41,265 nt of DNA from Caldifarciminota bacterium. Lineage in GTDB: Bacteria > Hydrothermota > Tepidihabitantia > SM23-42. The translations under genes were made by a program, and so were the position numbers. The stretch lies in NCBI GenBank assembly GCA_020355325.1, contig CP070664.1, positions 2,280,296 to 2,321,560 of the forward strand. The letters run 5' to 3'. Within the stretch, counting starts at the first letter, position 1; each line of letters begins with the position of its first letter. The notes beneath the pieces were generated by a model. The model ran no database searches. It was given only the letters and a program-made list of their open reading frames with translations, and was not told the DNA's origin. This document shows, piece after piece, positions 15,155 to 23,261 of the stretch.

Positions 15155-16618
15155 CTATCGTATCAGTAACATCTTTTTACTCAAAACTTCGTCGCCGACC
15201 TGGAGGCGGTAGATGTAGACGCCTGAACTGACGGGCTGACCGGAATTATCTCGACCATCCCATGAAATGAACGTAGGGCGTTGGGCGTAGAGCGTAAGGC
15301 GTGGAAAATTTCTGACCAAGCGTCCTGTTGCGTCATAGATGTTCAACTCTATTCCACCTGAGGCGGACTCTCCCCTATACCCTATGCTGAATTGTATAGT
15401 CGTTCTGTCACTGAATGGATTTGGATAGTTCTGCCACAAAAAGCCTTGGCCCGGCCTCGTGTCTTTTGGGGTTTCATCAATCCCTGTCGGCACGTCGAGC
15501 AGTAGGGCGCGGTCTGGTCCACCGTAGGCGCCCATGTCATTCCTCAATAGTCCCATCGAAGGCCATTCGGCATATCCTGGATTCACAGGATCTTCGGGGT
15601 CGTTGTAGAGTCCGCTCGTATCTCCCGCATCGATACAGGGTGAGCTGTTAGATAAATAGAGGTTAGTCGCTGCGAAGAGCGGATCCGCGTTGATATTTCC
15701 TTCGCCTTCCCAAATAGTATCCTGTATGTCGCAATACGTAACCGTGACCGACCCACCAGCACGGAGAATCTGTAATTGTGCATTTCCCCAAATAATATTG
15801 TTATGAAGTGTAGCATCAGTTACCCATAATCGTAAACCTCCACCAGTTGCTGAACCACCAGGTGTATTATAAACAATTGTATTGTTTTCGATGAGCTTTG
15901 GGTAAGAACCATTTGCGTACGACCAGATTCCACCACCACCACCATACGCACCTTCCGCATCATTTGACGCGATGACATTATTTTTGACGATTGCGCCGGT
16001 ATAGTTCAAAACAATACCACCACCATAGCGTGCTGAATTATAGGCAATAATATTGTTCTGAATACGAGGATTTCCATCCCCAATACGAATGGCTCCGCCA
16101 CCGGTGCTTGTTACTCCTGCCGTATTTGTTATATGGTTATCCCGAATAATGTTATATTCGATTCGCGGAGACAGGTATTGAATTAAAATGCCACCGCCTT
16201 CTCGATACCAGCCTGCGCCGTGTTCGTCGAACCATCTGGTGCCACCGCCACCACTCAAGGTAAATCCGATGAGTGCTGCAGATGTATCTGCCACAGTACC
16301 GGGGTCATCGCTCACAATCAATACACAACTCGCCGTGTCTGGATAAAAGGGATTGCTTCCATCAATAATCGTTGAATCAACATACATAGTGTTGCCATCG
16401 AGGATGAAGTGACTGGCAACGACAATTCCTTTTTCACGGAAGTTGATGTTTTCCTGATACGTGCCTTGTGCTACGAGCACGGTATCACCCTCGTTTGCCG
16501 CATCGATACCTGCCTGTATCGTTGATTGATTGCCTGGCACTTGAATAATCGTGGCAAAGCCAGGTAGGCAAATCCACATCGTACATAAGAGCATCAAAAA
16601 GAGTCGCTTTAATAACAT
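15155..16618 (-). CDS. Secreted right-handed beta-helix protein with sorting tail
   Basis: 487 aa from the ATG at 16618, chosen because AAAAAGGAGGTATATCA precedes it and the signal peptide MLLKRLFLMLLCTMWICLPG starts there; a longer upstream frame is not plausible. After the signal comes IQVPGNQSTIQAGIDAANEG, the standard opening of parallel beta-helix surface proteins. Then come repeated coils (RIEYNIIRDNHI, RIQNNIIAYNSARYGGG, AIVKNNVIASNDA, KLIENNTIVYNTPGG). The last 90 residues are a FlgD/type IX-like tail (LWQNYPNPFSDRTTIQF, ELNIYDATGRLVR, SSGVYIYRL). It is probably a polysaccharide-binding or structural surface protein. It lies 94 nt downstream of the esterase gene. Confidence 0.88.
   Translation of the reverse strand: MLLKRLFLMLLCTMWICLPGFATIIQVPGNQSTIQAGIDAANEGDTVLVAQGTYQENINFREKGIVVASHFILDGNTMYVDSTIIDGSNPFYPDTASCVLIVSDDPGTVADTSAALIGFTLSGGGGTRWFDEHGAGWYREGGGILIQYLSPRIEYNIIRDNHITNTAGVTSTGGGAIRIGDGNPRIQNNIIAYNSARYGGGIVLNYTGAIVKNNVIASNDAEGAYGGGGGIWSYANGSYPKLIENNTIVYNTPGGSATGGGLRLWVTDATLHNNIIWGNAQLQILRAGGSVTVTYCDIQDTIWEGEGNINADPLFAATNLYLSNSSPCIDAGDTSGLYNDPEDPVNPGYAEWPSMGLLRNDMGAYGGPDRALLLDVPTGIDETPKDTRPGQGFLWQNYPNPFSDRTTIQFSIGYRGESASGGIELNIYDATGRLVRNFPRLTLYAQRPTFISWDGRDNSGQPVSSGVYIYRLQVGDEVLSKKMLLIR
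15270..15303 (-). repeat. Heptamer array inside the beta-helix sorting tail
   Basis: Complement of 15272-15303 equals 11593-11624 over 32 of 32 bases. It encodes the same RLTLYAQRPT in the same place of the tail. Confidence 0.8.
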
Positions 16619-16712
16619 GATATACCTCCTTTTTTTCTCTGCGCTCTTGCGTCTCTGGTCTACACGTGTGCAACAGCACGAAGAATGAAGCACAATATGA
16701 AACCTCATCGGT

Positions 16713-17864
16713 TTATTGAAGAGTACGGGTATCAAATTGCAACGTCCGTGAAAACATTGGCAACATATGCTCTTCAATTCTCTCGCGCACTTTGTTGCTG
16801 TGACCGCCCTCAAATGCTATCAATGTATGAGGTATCTCTGCACCATCGAGTAGTTTTCCAAAATAGACACAGCCCTCTGGAATCCACTCATAGTAGTCAT
16901 TGATACCATAATCAATCATGATGGCTTTGAGTCTCAATAAATTATCATGGTAACGTTTTACCTTGTCGGCAAGACCTCCAAAGCCATTTCTATACTTTTC
17001 CCATAGCACACTGTCCAGTACAATATCTGTTCCACTCTGGCGATATGGGTAATCAATGTAAGGCGCTTTTTTATGCGGGTTAGGTGAAAACGCTGCACCA
17101 TACGCATACTCAAAGGCTCTGTCATCATCACCCTCGACAATAGCAAGGTGAGCCATGAAGGACAGAAAGGCTACTATCGCTTCATCTTCGGTCATCACTT
17201 CGAATTCCCTTTCTTTTTTGAGGTATCTTCGTATGGTCGTCCCGGATGCGAACATGATATTCTTCGACAGACCATTCTCATCAAAGAGTCCTGGACACAA
17301 CGCATACGTTGCACCGAACACGTCGGGATGGAGCATTGCCAGATTGAGTGCACCAAATCCACCCATTGAGTGGCCAGCGATACCACGTGCGCCCGCATGA
17401 GGCAGTGTCCTGTAATGGCTGTCGACATAGCCTACAACCTCTTTCACAATGAAGTCTTCCCAATTTCCAGTAACGGATGAATTGACATAAAAACTGCCCA
17501 TCATGAAGGTGACTCCATTTGGAATAACAACAATCATCTCCTTTATCGCTCCCTCGCGTATCAGCTTGTCCATCGAGTTCTGCAAAAGGAAACCCTGGAA
17601 CACACCATATCTGGTGAAGTATATAATCGGAGTGCCAAATCCAGGAAGGAAATAAACCACTGGATATTGAGTGTTCGATGTTGTATACGACGGCGGTAGA
17701 TAAATTACGATTGGCTGCTCTGTCGGAATGCTTACTATATTATTTGCGAGCGAAGGTGCGGGAACATTTATCTCGACGAGCTGACCTTCTGCTGTCTGTG
17801 CTCTTAGATGAAATGCTATAGAAGTGAGTACTACAACGTAGAGAAAAAACCTGATTATCTTCAT
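16713..17864 (-). CDS. Exported alpha/beta-hydrolase esterase (esterase D/Ag85-like)
   Basis: 383 aa. A signal peptide (1-22, ending HLRAQ) directs export. The family pattern is IVIYLPPSY, YPVVYFLPGFG, an oxyanion region, and the nucleophile elbow GIAGHSMGGFGALNLA with S166. Later come YGINDYYEW and FEGGHSNKV, which supply the likely Asp and His (around residue 360). It hydrolyses an ester; the natural substrate (acylated carbohydrate, lipid or xenobiotic) is unknown. Its ATG overlaps the TGA of the TetR-type gene (17861-17864), so the regulator and esterase are coupled and the regulator probably controls it. Confidence 0.88.
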   Translation of the reverse strand: MKIIRFFLYVVVLTSIAFHLRAQTAEGQLVEINVPAPSLANNIVSIPTEQPIVIYLPPSYTTSNTQYPVVYFLPGFGTPIIYFTRYGVFQGFLLQNSMDKLIREGAIKEMIVVIPNGVTFMMGSFYVNSSVTGNWEDFIVKEVVGYVDSHYRTLPHAGARGIAGHSMGGFGALNLAMLHPDVFGATYALCPGLFDENGLSKNIMFASGTTIRRYLKKEREFEVMTEDEAIVAFLSFMAHLAIVEGDDDRAFEYAYGAAFSPNPHKKAPYIDYPYRQSGTDIVLDSVLWEKYRNGFGGLADKVKRYHDNLLRLKAIMIDYGINDYYEWIPEGCVYFGKLLDGAEIPHTLIAFEGGHSNKVRERIEEHMLPMFSRTLQFDTRTLQ

Positions 17865-18739
17865 GCTATCTCTCCTCCCATTCTATTCCTCCTGGTCTTT
17901 TTTATATAATCTTTCCATGCAGGATTTTTGGCGAGAACAGCACGTGCGGTCTGCTGTGCAGCCTTACGGTTCAGTACTTGTGTCTTTTCAAAAAAAGTTA
18001 TCATCGTGTTCAGCACTTCGTTGAATGGTCTGATCGTGCCGTCTTCGCGGGCACAGTATTTACAATAAATTTTACTCATATCACCCATTGGAAAGTCCTC
18101 TGCAGAATGGAAAATCATTCCACAGCTCTGGCACAGCTTTTTTTCTTCTAATAATCCCTCCTCATGCCTTTCTTCTTTCGGACGAGAAGTGCTGCTAAAG
18201 GAAAGCAAGCGTTGAATGAACTTCTCTGATATTTTCTTTTTATCGAACATGTAGTCACCAAAGAATGATAAATAAATGAGTGCACCCTGCCACAGGATGG
18301 TTCGGACAAGACCATTATCAGTCCACTTATTAAATGCCTCAACCAAATAGTAATTGATGACCGACAAGAGTGAGAGCACTTCTTGTTTGGTTCTGTCGTT
18401 GAATTTCGAAAATCCAGAGAAAAGGGCCTTGAACAATGCCCAATTTGTGCGTACCGCTTCAACGTGTACCGAAAGAAATGCTTCTAAATTATTGGCATTC
18501 TTATAAGCCTCATAGAGCGCATCCGTCATTCTCTTGACCAAACGCTTCACCACCGCCAGCACGAGTTCATCACGATTTTTGAAATGAAAGAATATCGTGC
18601 CGTGTGCGATCCCTGCCTTTCGTGCAATAGCAAAGGTCGATGCCTTAAAATCGGTGTTCACAAACGTGGCTTCAGCAATATCCAGAAGCCTCTCCCTCGT
18701 GGCTAGCTTCGCCTCACTCCGCTTTGTGCTCTTTCTCAT
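17861..18739 (-). CDS. TetR-type regulator fused to a zinc-ribbon domain
   Basis: 292 aa from the ATG at 18739, preceded by GAAAGGAGGTTT. An upstream frame to 18781 would run through the operators and is rejected. Residues 12-65 are the TetR HTH (LLDIAEATF, AIARKAGIAHGTIFFHFKNRDEL). Residues 66-185 are the helical ligand/dimer part. At about 201-232 there is a zinc-ribbon-like unit with C203/C206 (CQSC) and C226/C229 (CKYC), similar to the small putative zinc-ribbon family, followed by a helical tail. Two palindromes overlap its own promoter, so autorepression is likely. The esterase follows by a 4-nt overlap. The fusion is uncommon, and the extra domain may sense metal or redox state. Confidence 0.88.
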   Translation of the reverse strand: MRKSTKRSEAKLATRERLLDIAEATFVNTDFKASTFAIARKAGIAHGTIFFHFKNRDELVLAVVKRLVKRMTDALYEAYKNANNLEAFLSVHVEAVRTNWALFKALFSGFSKFNDRTKQEVLSLLSVINYYLVEAFNKWTDNGLVRTILWQGALIYLSFFGDYMFDKKKISEKFIQRLLSFSSTSRPKEERHEEGLLEEKKLCQSCGMIFHSAEDFPMGDMSKIYCKYCAREDGTIRPFNEVLNTMITFFEKTQVLNRKAAQQTARAVLAKNPAWKDYIKKTRRNRMGGEIA

Positions 18740-18751
18740 AAACCTCCTTTC

Positions 18752-18780
18752 TGAGTATATACTCATTGAGTATATACTCA
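18752..18780 (-). promoter_or_regulatory. Twin palindromic operator
   Basis: TGAGTATATACTCA is a perfect 14-bp palindrome and occurs twice, at 18752-18765 and 18767-18780, separated by one base. The pair lies directly downstream of the -10 box and covers the expected transcription start, the usual place for a TetR repressor. Confidence 0.85.
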
Positions 18781-18808
18781 ATTATAATGAAAATTTGCCA
18801 TTTGTCAA
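18781..18808 (-). promoter_or_regulatory. Consensus promoter of the TetR-esterase operon
   Basis: Minus strand TTGACA (18803-18808), 16-bp spacer, TATAAT (18781-18786). Both hexamers are perfect, and the operators abut the -10. Confidence 0.88.
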
Positions 18809-18861
18809 GGGGTAACTTACACGATCGATGGGTTTTGCCTACATTGTCAAATGTGAAGATT

Positions 18862-18878
18862 TGACCCCTACGGGGTCA
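18862..18878. repeat. Short perfect hairpin
   Basis: TGACCCCTACGGGGTCA: a 7-bp stem with a TAC loop. It sits at the 3' end of the TPR pseudogene and provides its stop codon. It may be part of a dispersed palindromic element. Confidence 0.4.
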
Positions 18879-19200
18879 TGCATTCTCTGATTTTATGCTG
18901 TAATTTTATGTCTTTATACAACTGCAGTGTTCTATCAAAGTATTCTTTTACCGAGTCCTCAGGGTACAGACCCTCTGCTGCCCCTTTTTTCAACATCTTG
19001 GCGTACTCTAAATAAGCATCGCCGAGCGATTTTTTAAGGTTGAGTACTTTAACATCTCAATCGCTTTTTTGAAATTCTCCTCGGCTTTTGCCAAAATCCA
19101 ACGCAGTCGTATATATCTTTCCATAGACAAGATAACACGTTGCCCTGTTTGACTGTGAATCGAGTTCATCAGCGAGTTCCAATGCAACCTAATCTGAAAT
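18868..19200 (-). pseudogene. Decayed TPR-protein C-terminus
   Basis: Three minus-strand reading frames in succession give TPR-like peptides: ALELADELDSQSNRATCYLV then GKIYTTALDFGK (about 19092-19185), AEENFKKAIEMLK (about 19045-19085), then LKKSLGDAYLEYAKMLKKGA with YPEDSVKEYFDRTLQLYKDI, ending at TAG 18868-18870. At least two frameshifts separate them. This looks like the tail of a TPR protein of the cyclase/kinase-associated kind. The start has been lost, and nothing recognisable lies between 19200 and 19330. Confidence 0.6.
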
Positions 19201-19339
19201 TTTACGTATTACTTAGTAAAACAGCTCATGGAGAGAGGGATGGGTCACATCGTAACTATCGAGGCGTGGTATGAGATTGTGGCCTTTGTACTGTTATTAC
19301 CTGTGCGAACGTGGTATTAACATTTTTTGATAAGTTGAT

Positions 19340-19359
19340 GTCCTGTTCCTAAACAGGAC
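19340..19359. other. Hairpin upstream of the DUF4097-like gene
   Basis: GTCCTGTTCCTAAACAGGAC forms an 8-bp stem with a 4-nt loop, 36 nt before the ATG at 19396 and likely within its leader. Function unknown. Confidence 0.4.
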
Positions 19360-19395
19360 AAGTCTGAGATTGAGAACAATTTAAAAGGAGGTAAA

Positions 19396-20274
19396 ATGAT
19401 GCATGTTTTGACTATGGTCTTCGTGTTAGTACAGATGGGTCCTGCAGCGATTCCTGTGTCTGAACTCGCAATGGCAGGAATCAATTTCTTGTATGAGGAG
19501 CAAGAAGAATTCCGCGAAACCTATACGGTTGACCCAGGCACAAGATTAGAGGTCCACAACGCAAACGGAGAAATTACAGTAAGCACATGGAATAAGAATG
19601 TAGTCGAGGTCTATGCGTTGAAAAAAACACGATATGGCAAGGACGAGTTGAAGAAGGTGAACATCGACGTTAGCACAGATGATAAGATCACCGTAAGAAC
19701 AGAATATCTTGAAAAGAATGCCCGCGTATCAGTCGAGTATACAATTCATGTGCCATCAAACGTTGAAATCGATCGACTCGAGACATCAAACGGGGAAATA
19801 ACGCTCACAGGAACGAAAGGTGACGCACGACTGATAACCTCCAATGGCGAAATTTATGTAAAAGATGTAACGGGTTCAGTAGAGGCAGAGACCTCCAATG
19901 GAGAAATAATTATTGAAGGCACGACCGCAGCTGTGAGTGCGGTAACCTCAAATGGAGAAATAACCATTAAGAGAGCAAAGAGCATTGTCGAGGCAGTGAC
20001 CTCGAATGGGAATATAGAAGCTGAGATTCTACATATCCCAGACAAAGGCAGTACGATTGAAACGAGTAATGGTTCTATAAAACTGTATTTAAAAGATGGC
20101 CTGGATGCTGACATGAGACTTACAACATCACTCGGCAGCGTGTCCGTGCATGATATAGACCTATTGGTCAGCAATCAATCAAAAACATATCTAAAGGGTA
20201 AAATCGGTAATGGTGGCGCTCTCATAAAAGCCACAACATCACTCGGCGAAATAGATGTGTATCAGATGAAATAA
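19396..20274 (+). CDS. DUF4097-like beta-solenoid repeat protein
   Basis: 292 aa. The N-terminus is a hydrophobic segment (MMHVLTMVFVLVQMGPAAIP) that may act as a signal peptide. The body is a beta-repeat with TSNGEI or TSNG/TSLG returning about every 18 residues: ETSNGEITLTG, ITSNGEIYVKD, ETSNGEIIIEG, VTSNGEITIKR, VTSNGNIEAE, ETSNGSIKLY, TTSLGSVSVHD, TTSLGEIDVY. This is the pattern of the DUF4097 (putative adhesin) family, which forms a right-handed beta-solenoid, often in the periplasm or on the cell surface. AAAAGGAGGT precedes the ATG. A terminator hairpin follows at 20298. Function unknown. Confidence 0.82.
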   Translation: MMHVLTMVFVLVQMGPAAIPVSELAMAGINFLYEEQEEFRETYTVDPGTRLEVHNANGEITVSTWNKNVVEVYALKKTRYGKDELKKVNIDVSTDDKITVRTEYLEKNARVSVEYTIHVPSNVEIDRLETSNGEITLTGTKGDARLITSNGEIYVKDVTGSVEAETSNGEIIIEGTTAAVSAVTSNGEITIKRAKSIVEAVTSNGNIEAEILHIPDKGSTIETSNGSIKLYLKDGLDADMRLTTSLGSVSVHDIDLLVSNQSKTYLKGKIGNGGALIKATTSLGEIDVYQMK

Positions 20275-20297
20275 AAAAATTCGCGCGTTACCTTGAC

Positions 20298-20340
20298 ACC
20301 CCCACAGCTGTGAAACACACTGTGGGGGTTATCATTTCTA
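20298..20340 (+). terminator. Terminator-like hairpin after the DUF4097-like gene
   Basis: ACCCCCACAG (20298-20307) pairs perfectly with CTGTGGGGGT (20320-20329), and a moderately T-rich stretch follows (TATCATTTCT). Confidence 0.65.
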
Positions 20341-20387
20341 CGATTCAATAAATAAACTCATTATTTAATAGTGCATCTGTCTCTGCG

Positions 20388-20415
20388 TTGACAACGAGTC
20401 GATTTTGTGTAAAGT
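20388..20415 (+). promoter_or_regulatory. Promoter of the DHOD-like gene
   Basis: TTGACA (20388-20393), 16 bp, TAAAGT (20410-20415). This predicts a leader of about 140 nt, which holds a TTCCAGA/TCTGGAA pairing but no riboswitch I recognise. Confidence 0.6.
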
Positions 20416-20562
20416 TATATATAATTAACAAAGAAATTCCGCCCGCTATAGGCAAATAAACGAAGTACAGTGAGATTTTTCCAGAAGATGATTTATTATC
20501 TGGAAGAGATTTCTTAATCAGTAGTAGTTCAAGAGGTATGAATTTTAATAAGGAGGTAAAGA

Positions 20563-21546
20563 ATGGCAGATCTTTCAACGAACTACGTGGGATTACAATT
20601 ACATAATCCTATAATCGTAGCGAGTTGTAGCTTAGTCAATACCGTCGAAGGAGTCCAACAATGCGCAGATGCCGGTGCGGGCGCTGTTGTGCTCAAGTCT
20701 CTCTTTGAAGAACAGCTCGAAGCTGATACCAAAGCGTTACAACAAAACGTCTGGCTTGCCGGGCATGCTGAGGCATTTGATTATGTTCGGAATATGGGCA
20801 TAGAACTCGGATCACAGGACTATCTAAAATTGGTAGAAGGAGCAAAAAAGAAACTTTCCATTCCTGTTATTGCAAGTCTCAACTGTATAACACCCACGTG
20901 GTGGACTGATTACGCAAAGAGAATCGAGCATGCCGGAGCCGATGCCCTGGAGCTCAATATCGCCGTATTACCGAGTAACACGAATCGCACCAGTAACGAA
21001 ATAGAACATCTGTATTGCGATATTTTAGAGGCAGTAAAACAGAGTGTGAAGATACCCATCGCAGTGAAAATCGGTCCTTATTTCACGTCAATCGCACGGA
21101 TGGCACACGAGCTCTGCAATCGTGGTGCATCGGCCTTGGTTCTCTTTAATCGTTTCTATCAACTCGACATCAATATCGAGACCCTTGCGCTTGTACCTGG
21201 TTACCGATTAAGCTCGCGTGAGGAAATGAGTCTGTCCCTCCGCTGGATTTCATTACTTGCTGGACGGGTGAAGTGCGACCTCGCTGCTACGACTGGGGTT
21301 CATGACGGAATCGGCGTCATAAAACAGTTGCTCGCCGGAGCCACGGCTGTGCAGGTCTGTTCTACCCTCTATCTCAATGGTGTAAAGTATATTGAAACGA
21401 TACTGACCCAACTAGGAGAGTGGATGGATCAGCATACATTCGGTTCTATCAATCAAATAAAGGGCAAGCTCAGTCAAGTGGAGAGCGATCGTCCTGAATT
21501 TTATGAACGACTGCAGTACATCAAGGCGCTCGTCGGTATTGAGTAA
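20563..21546 (+). CDS. Dihydroorotate dehydrogenase-like flavoprotein
   Basis: 327 aa, a TIM barrel of the DHOD/FMN-oxidoreductase superfamily. Visible: YVGLQLHNPIIVASC at the N-terminus, VVLKSLFEEQ, IPVIASLNCI, ALELNIAVLP, IPIAVKIGPYF and the phosphate-binding end DLAATTGVHDG then GATAVQVCSTLYLNG. True class 1 enzymes have NLSCPN with the catalytic Cys after the ELN strand; here it reads ELNIAVLPSN, so the base is missing and orotate formation is doubtful. This is the group usually named dihydroorotate dehydrogenase-like. AAGGAGGT precedes the ATG. It is separated from the methyltransferase operon by a promoter, so joint function is not implied. Confidence 0.82.
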   Translation: MADLSTNYVGLQLHNPIIVASCSLVNTVEGVQQCADAGAGAVVLKSLFEEQLEADTKALQQNVWLAGHAEAFDYVRNMGIELGSQDYLKLVEGAKKKLSIPVIASLNCITPTWWTDYAKRIEHAGADALELNIAVLPSNTNRTSNEIEHLYCDILEAVKQSVKIPIAVKIGPYFTSIARMAHELCNRGASALVLFNRFYQLDINIETLALVPGYRLSSREEMSLSLRWISLLAGRVKCDLAATTGVHDGIGVIKQLLAGATAVQVCSTLYLNGVKYIETILTQLGEWMDQHTFGSINQIKGKLSQVESDRPEFYERLQYIKALVGIE

Positions 21547-21594
21547 GCATTAGCTTATGTGCTCTTTACATGGTTAAATCGAACACAGGTGTTG

Positions 21595-21622
21595 TTGACA
21601 TTATTTAAAAATATCTTATAAT
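21595..21622 (+). promoter_or_regulatory. Consensus promoter of the corrinoid methyltransferase operon
   Basis: TTGACA (21595-21600), 16 bp, TATAAT (21617-21622). The start should be near 21629, giving a leader of about 170 nt before the ATG at 21801. Confidence 0.85.
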
Positions 21623-21644
21623 AATTTTGTATGATAAACTACGC

Positions 21645-21783
21645 GTTGAACAGAAAAGAAAAATATGATCCCGCCCTTTTTTCAGAGAGATTGCGATGTT
21701 CTGACCTCGCCACATCGCTTGGCGGGTCGAGAATTCTCGTTCAACAGGACTCAACCCCACACCTTTATTATGGGTGCGGGGTT
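21645..21783 (+). ncRNA. Candidate structured 5' leader (unknown cis-regulatory RNA)
   Basis: Nested pairings are visible by eye. An outer stem GTTGAAC/GTTCAAC (21645-21651 with 21739-21745) encloses CCCGCC/GGCGGG (21670-21675 with 21721-21726). Inside that is GCGATGT/ACATCGC (21693-21699 with 21712-21718, 12-nt loop). The palindrome CGAGAATTCTCG (21728-21739) competes with the outer stem. A separate 11-bp hairpin with one mismatch (21753-21764 with 21772-21783) ends just before the SD AAAGGAG. It does not match cobalamin, SAM or THF riboswitch motifs I know. The leader position and structure suggest regulation, but the element is inferred from pairing only. Confidence 0.45.
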
Positions 21784-21800
21784 AGCAAAGGAGTTTATAC

Positions 21801-23261
21801 ATGAGACCGGTCGTAAGATTCTTGAGTGATGGATTGGTTGAAAGAATAGTGGAAGAGGCAAGAGAGGTTCTTTGTAAACTCGGTGTACAAATTTACAACG
21901 TGAATATTCTTACACGATTGGCAGATTATGGTGCACACGTCGATACAGAGAAAATGCACACACTCCTTACAGACGAAATTATTGATATGGCGTTGTCAAC
22001 GGTCCCCCGATCGTTCAAGCTCTATAATATTCTTGGTCACGAAACGCACAATTTTTCGGGTTACAATGTGTATTTCACACCGGGTTCTGCTGCGCTGTAT
22101 ATCCTGGACTCCAAGACGAAAAAAACTCGCAAGCCGAAAACAGATGATTACATCATGTATGCGAAGCTTATAAGCCGACTGGAAAACATCGCTTCTCAAA
22201 GCACAGCATTTATTCCCGAAGATGTTCACGAAAAAATCTCGGATAGCTACAGGCTTTACCTGAGCCTCCTCTTCTGTGAAAAACCAATTATCACAGGGGC
22301 ATTTACGGCAGGAGCATTCGCAATCATGAAAGACCTCCAGCTCGCCATTCGTGGTACAAGACAAGAACTCGCCGCAAAACCGCTCACAATATTCTCCTGC
22401 TGCCCAACGTCACCGATAAAATGGAGTGATGTGACGTCGCAGAATGTCGTCGATTGTGCTCGTTACTCGATTCCGGTAGAATTCGTTTCTATGCCATTAT
22501 CAGGATTCATGGCTCCGGTGACCCTTGTTGGCACACTGGTGCAGCACACCGCTGAGACCTTGAGTGGGATTGTCATAAGCCAGCTCACAAATCCAGGAAC
22601 TCCTGTTCTCTATGGTGGCTCTCCTGCTATATTTGATGTTCGATACGAAACCACCCCCATGGGTGCAGTTGAGACACAAATGCTCGACTGTGCATTTAAC
22701 GAGATTGGAAAATACATAGGTATTCCAACCCAGGGTTACATTTCACTGAGTGATGCAAAACAACTCGATTCTCAGGCAGGGCTCGAATCGTCGATGGGTG
22801 CAACCCTCGCTGCACTTTCTGGCATCAATAACATATCAGGACCAGGAATGCTCGACTTTGAAAACTGTCAGAGTTTTGAAAAGCTCGTTCTCGACAACGA
22901 AATCTGTGGAATGGCGCTTCGTATGATAGAGGGAATCGAACCGAAAGAAGACTTCCCTTCGGTACCGCATTTAGAGGAACTCATAAAGGAAAAACACCTT
23001 TTGATATCGAACCATACGCGTCGCCATTTCAAGAAAGAATTTTATATCCCAGGGCCTACTATTGATCGAGCAAGTAGAAAACGATGGCAAGAGGAAGGAA
23101 GTGTGACGCTTTGGGAGAGGGCACACAGAGAAGTGGAAAAACATGTGCGTGAGTACACGCCGTCGAGAATTCCAGATACTACGAAAAAAGACCTCACAAA
23201 ATTGATGGAGATAGAAGCCCGTCGTTATGGTATGAACCGTCTTCCTCAAATATCTCCATGA
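21801..23261 (+). CDS. MttB-family (trimethylamine-type) corrinoid methyltransferase, non-pyrrolysine
   Basis: 486 aa, matching the MttB/COG5598 family in length and pattern: FTPGSAALYILD, the GTPVLYGGSPAIFDV strand, PTQGYISLSDAKQLDSQAG and FEKLVLDNEICGMALRMIEG. Members move a methyl group from a methylated amine or betaine onto a corrinoid protein. There is no in-frame amber codon, so it belongs to the non-Pyl (MtgB-like) branch whose known members use quaternary amines such as glycine betaine; the substrate here is unknown. AAAGGAG lies 9 nt before the ATG. It is the first gene of a tight operon; its TGA overlaps the next ATG (23258-23261). Confidence 0.9.
   Translation: MRPVVRFLSDGLVERIVEEAREVLCKLGVQIYNVNILTRLADYGAHVDTEKMHTLLTDEIIDMALSTVPRSFKLYNILGHETHNFSGYNVYFTPGSAALYILDSKTKKTRKPKTDDYIMYAKLISRLENIASQSTAFIPEDVHEKISDSYRLYLSLLFCEKPIITGAFTAGAFAIMKDLQLAIRGTRQELAAKPLTIFSCCPTSPIKWSDVTSQNVVDCARYSIPVEFVSMPLSGFMAPVTLVGTLVQHTAETLSGIVISQLTNPGTPVLYGGSPAIFDVRYETTPMGAVETQMLDCAFNEIGKYIGIPTQGYISLSDAKQLDSQAGLESSMGATLAALSGINNISGPGMLDFENCQSFEKLVLDNEICGMALRMIEGIEPKEDFPSVPHLEELIKEKHLLISNHTRRHFKKEFYIPGPTIDRASRKRWQEEGSVTLWERAHREVEKHVREYTPSRIPDTTKKDLTKLMEIEARRYGMNRLPQISP

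Noticed and set aside
16619-16813. N-terminal extension of the beta-helix protein
   Set aside because: The open frame runs to 16813 but overlaps the esterase 3' end, carries no signal-like sequence, and a strong SD plus signal peptide mark 16618 as the start.
18740-18781. Longer start of the TetR gene
   Set aside because: It would place codons inside both operators and next to the -10 box; the ATG at 18739 has a strong SD.
20345-20578. 77-codon minus-strand ORF before the DHOD-like gene
   Set aside because: It runs antisense through a promoter and SD, has no SD itself, and its composition is that of AT-rich non-coding DNA.
21645-21783. Known cobalamin riboswitch
   Set aside because: The leader contains GCCAC by chance but not the B12-box context, so no known class can be claimed.
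21801-23261. Pyrrolysine-type MttB
   Set aside because: No in-frame TAG occurs within the gene, and TAG ends other genes in the window as an ordinary stop.
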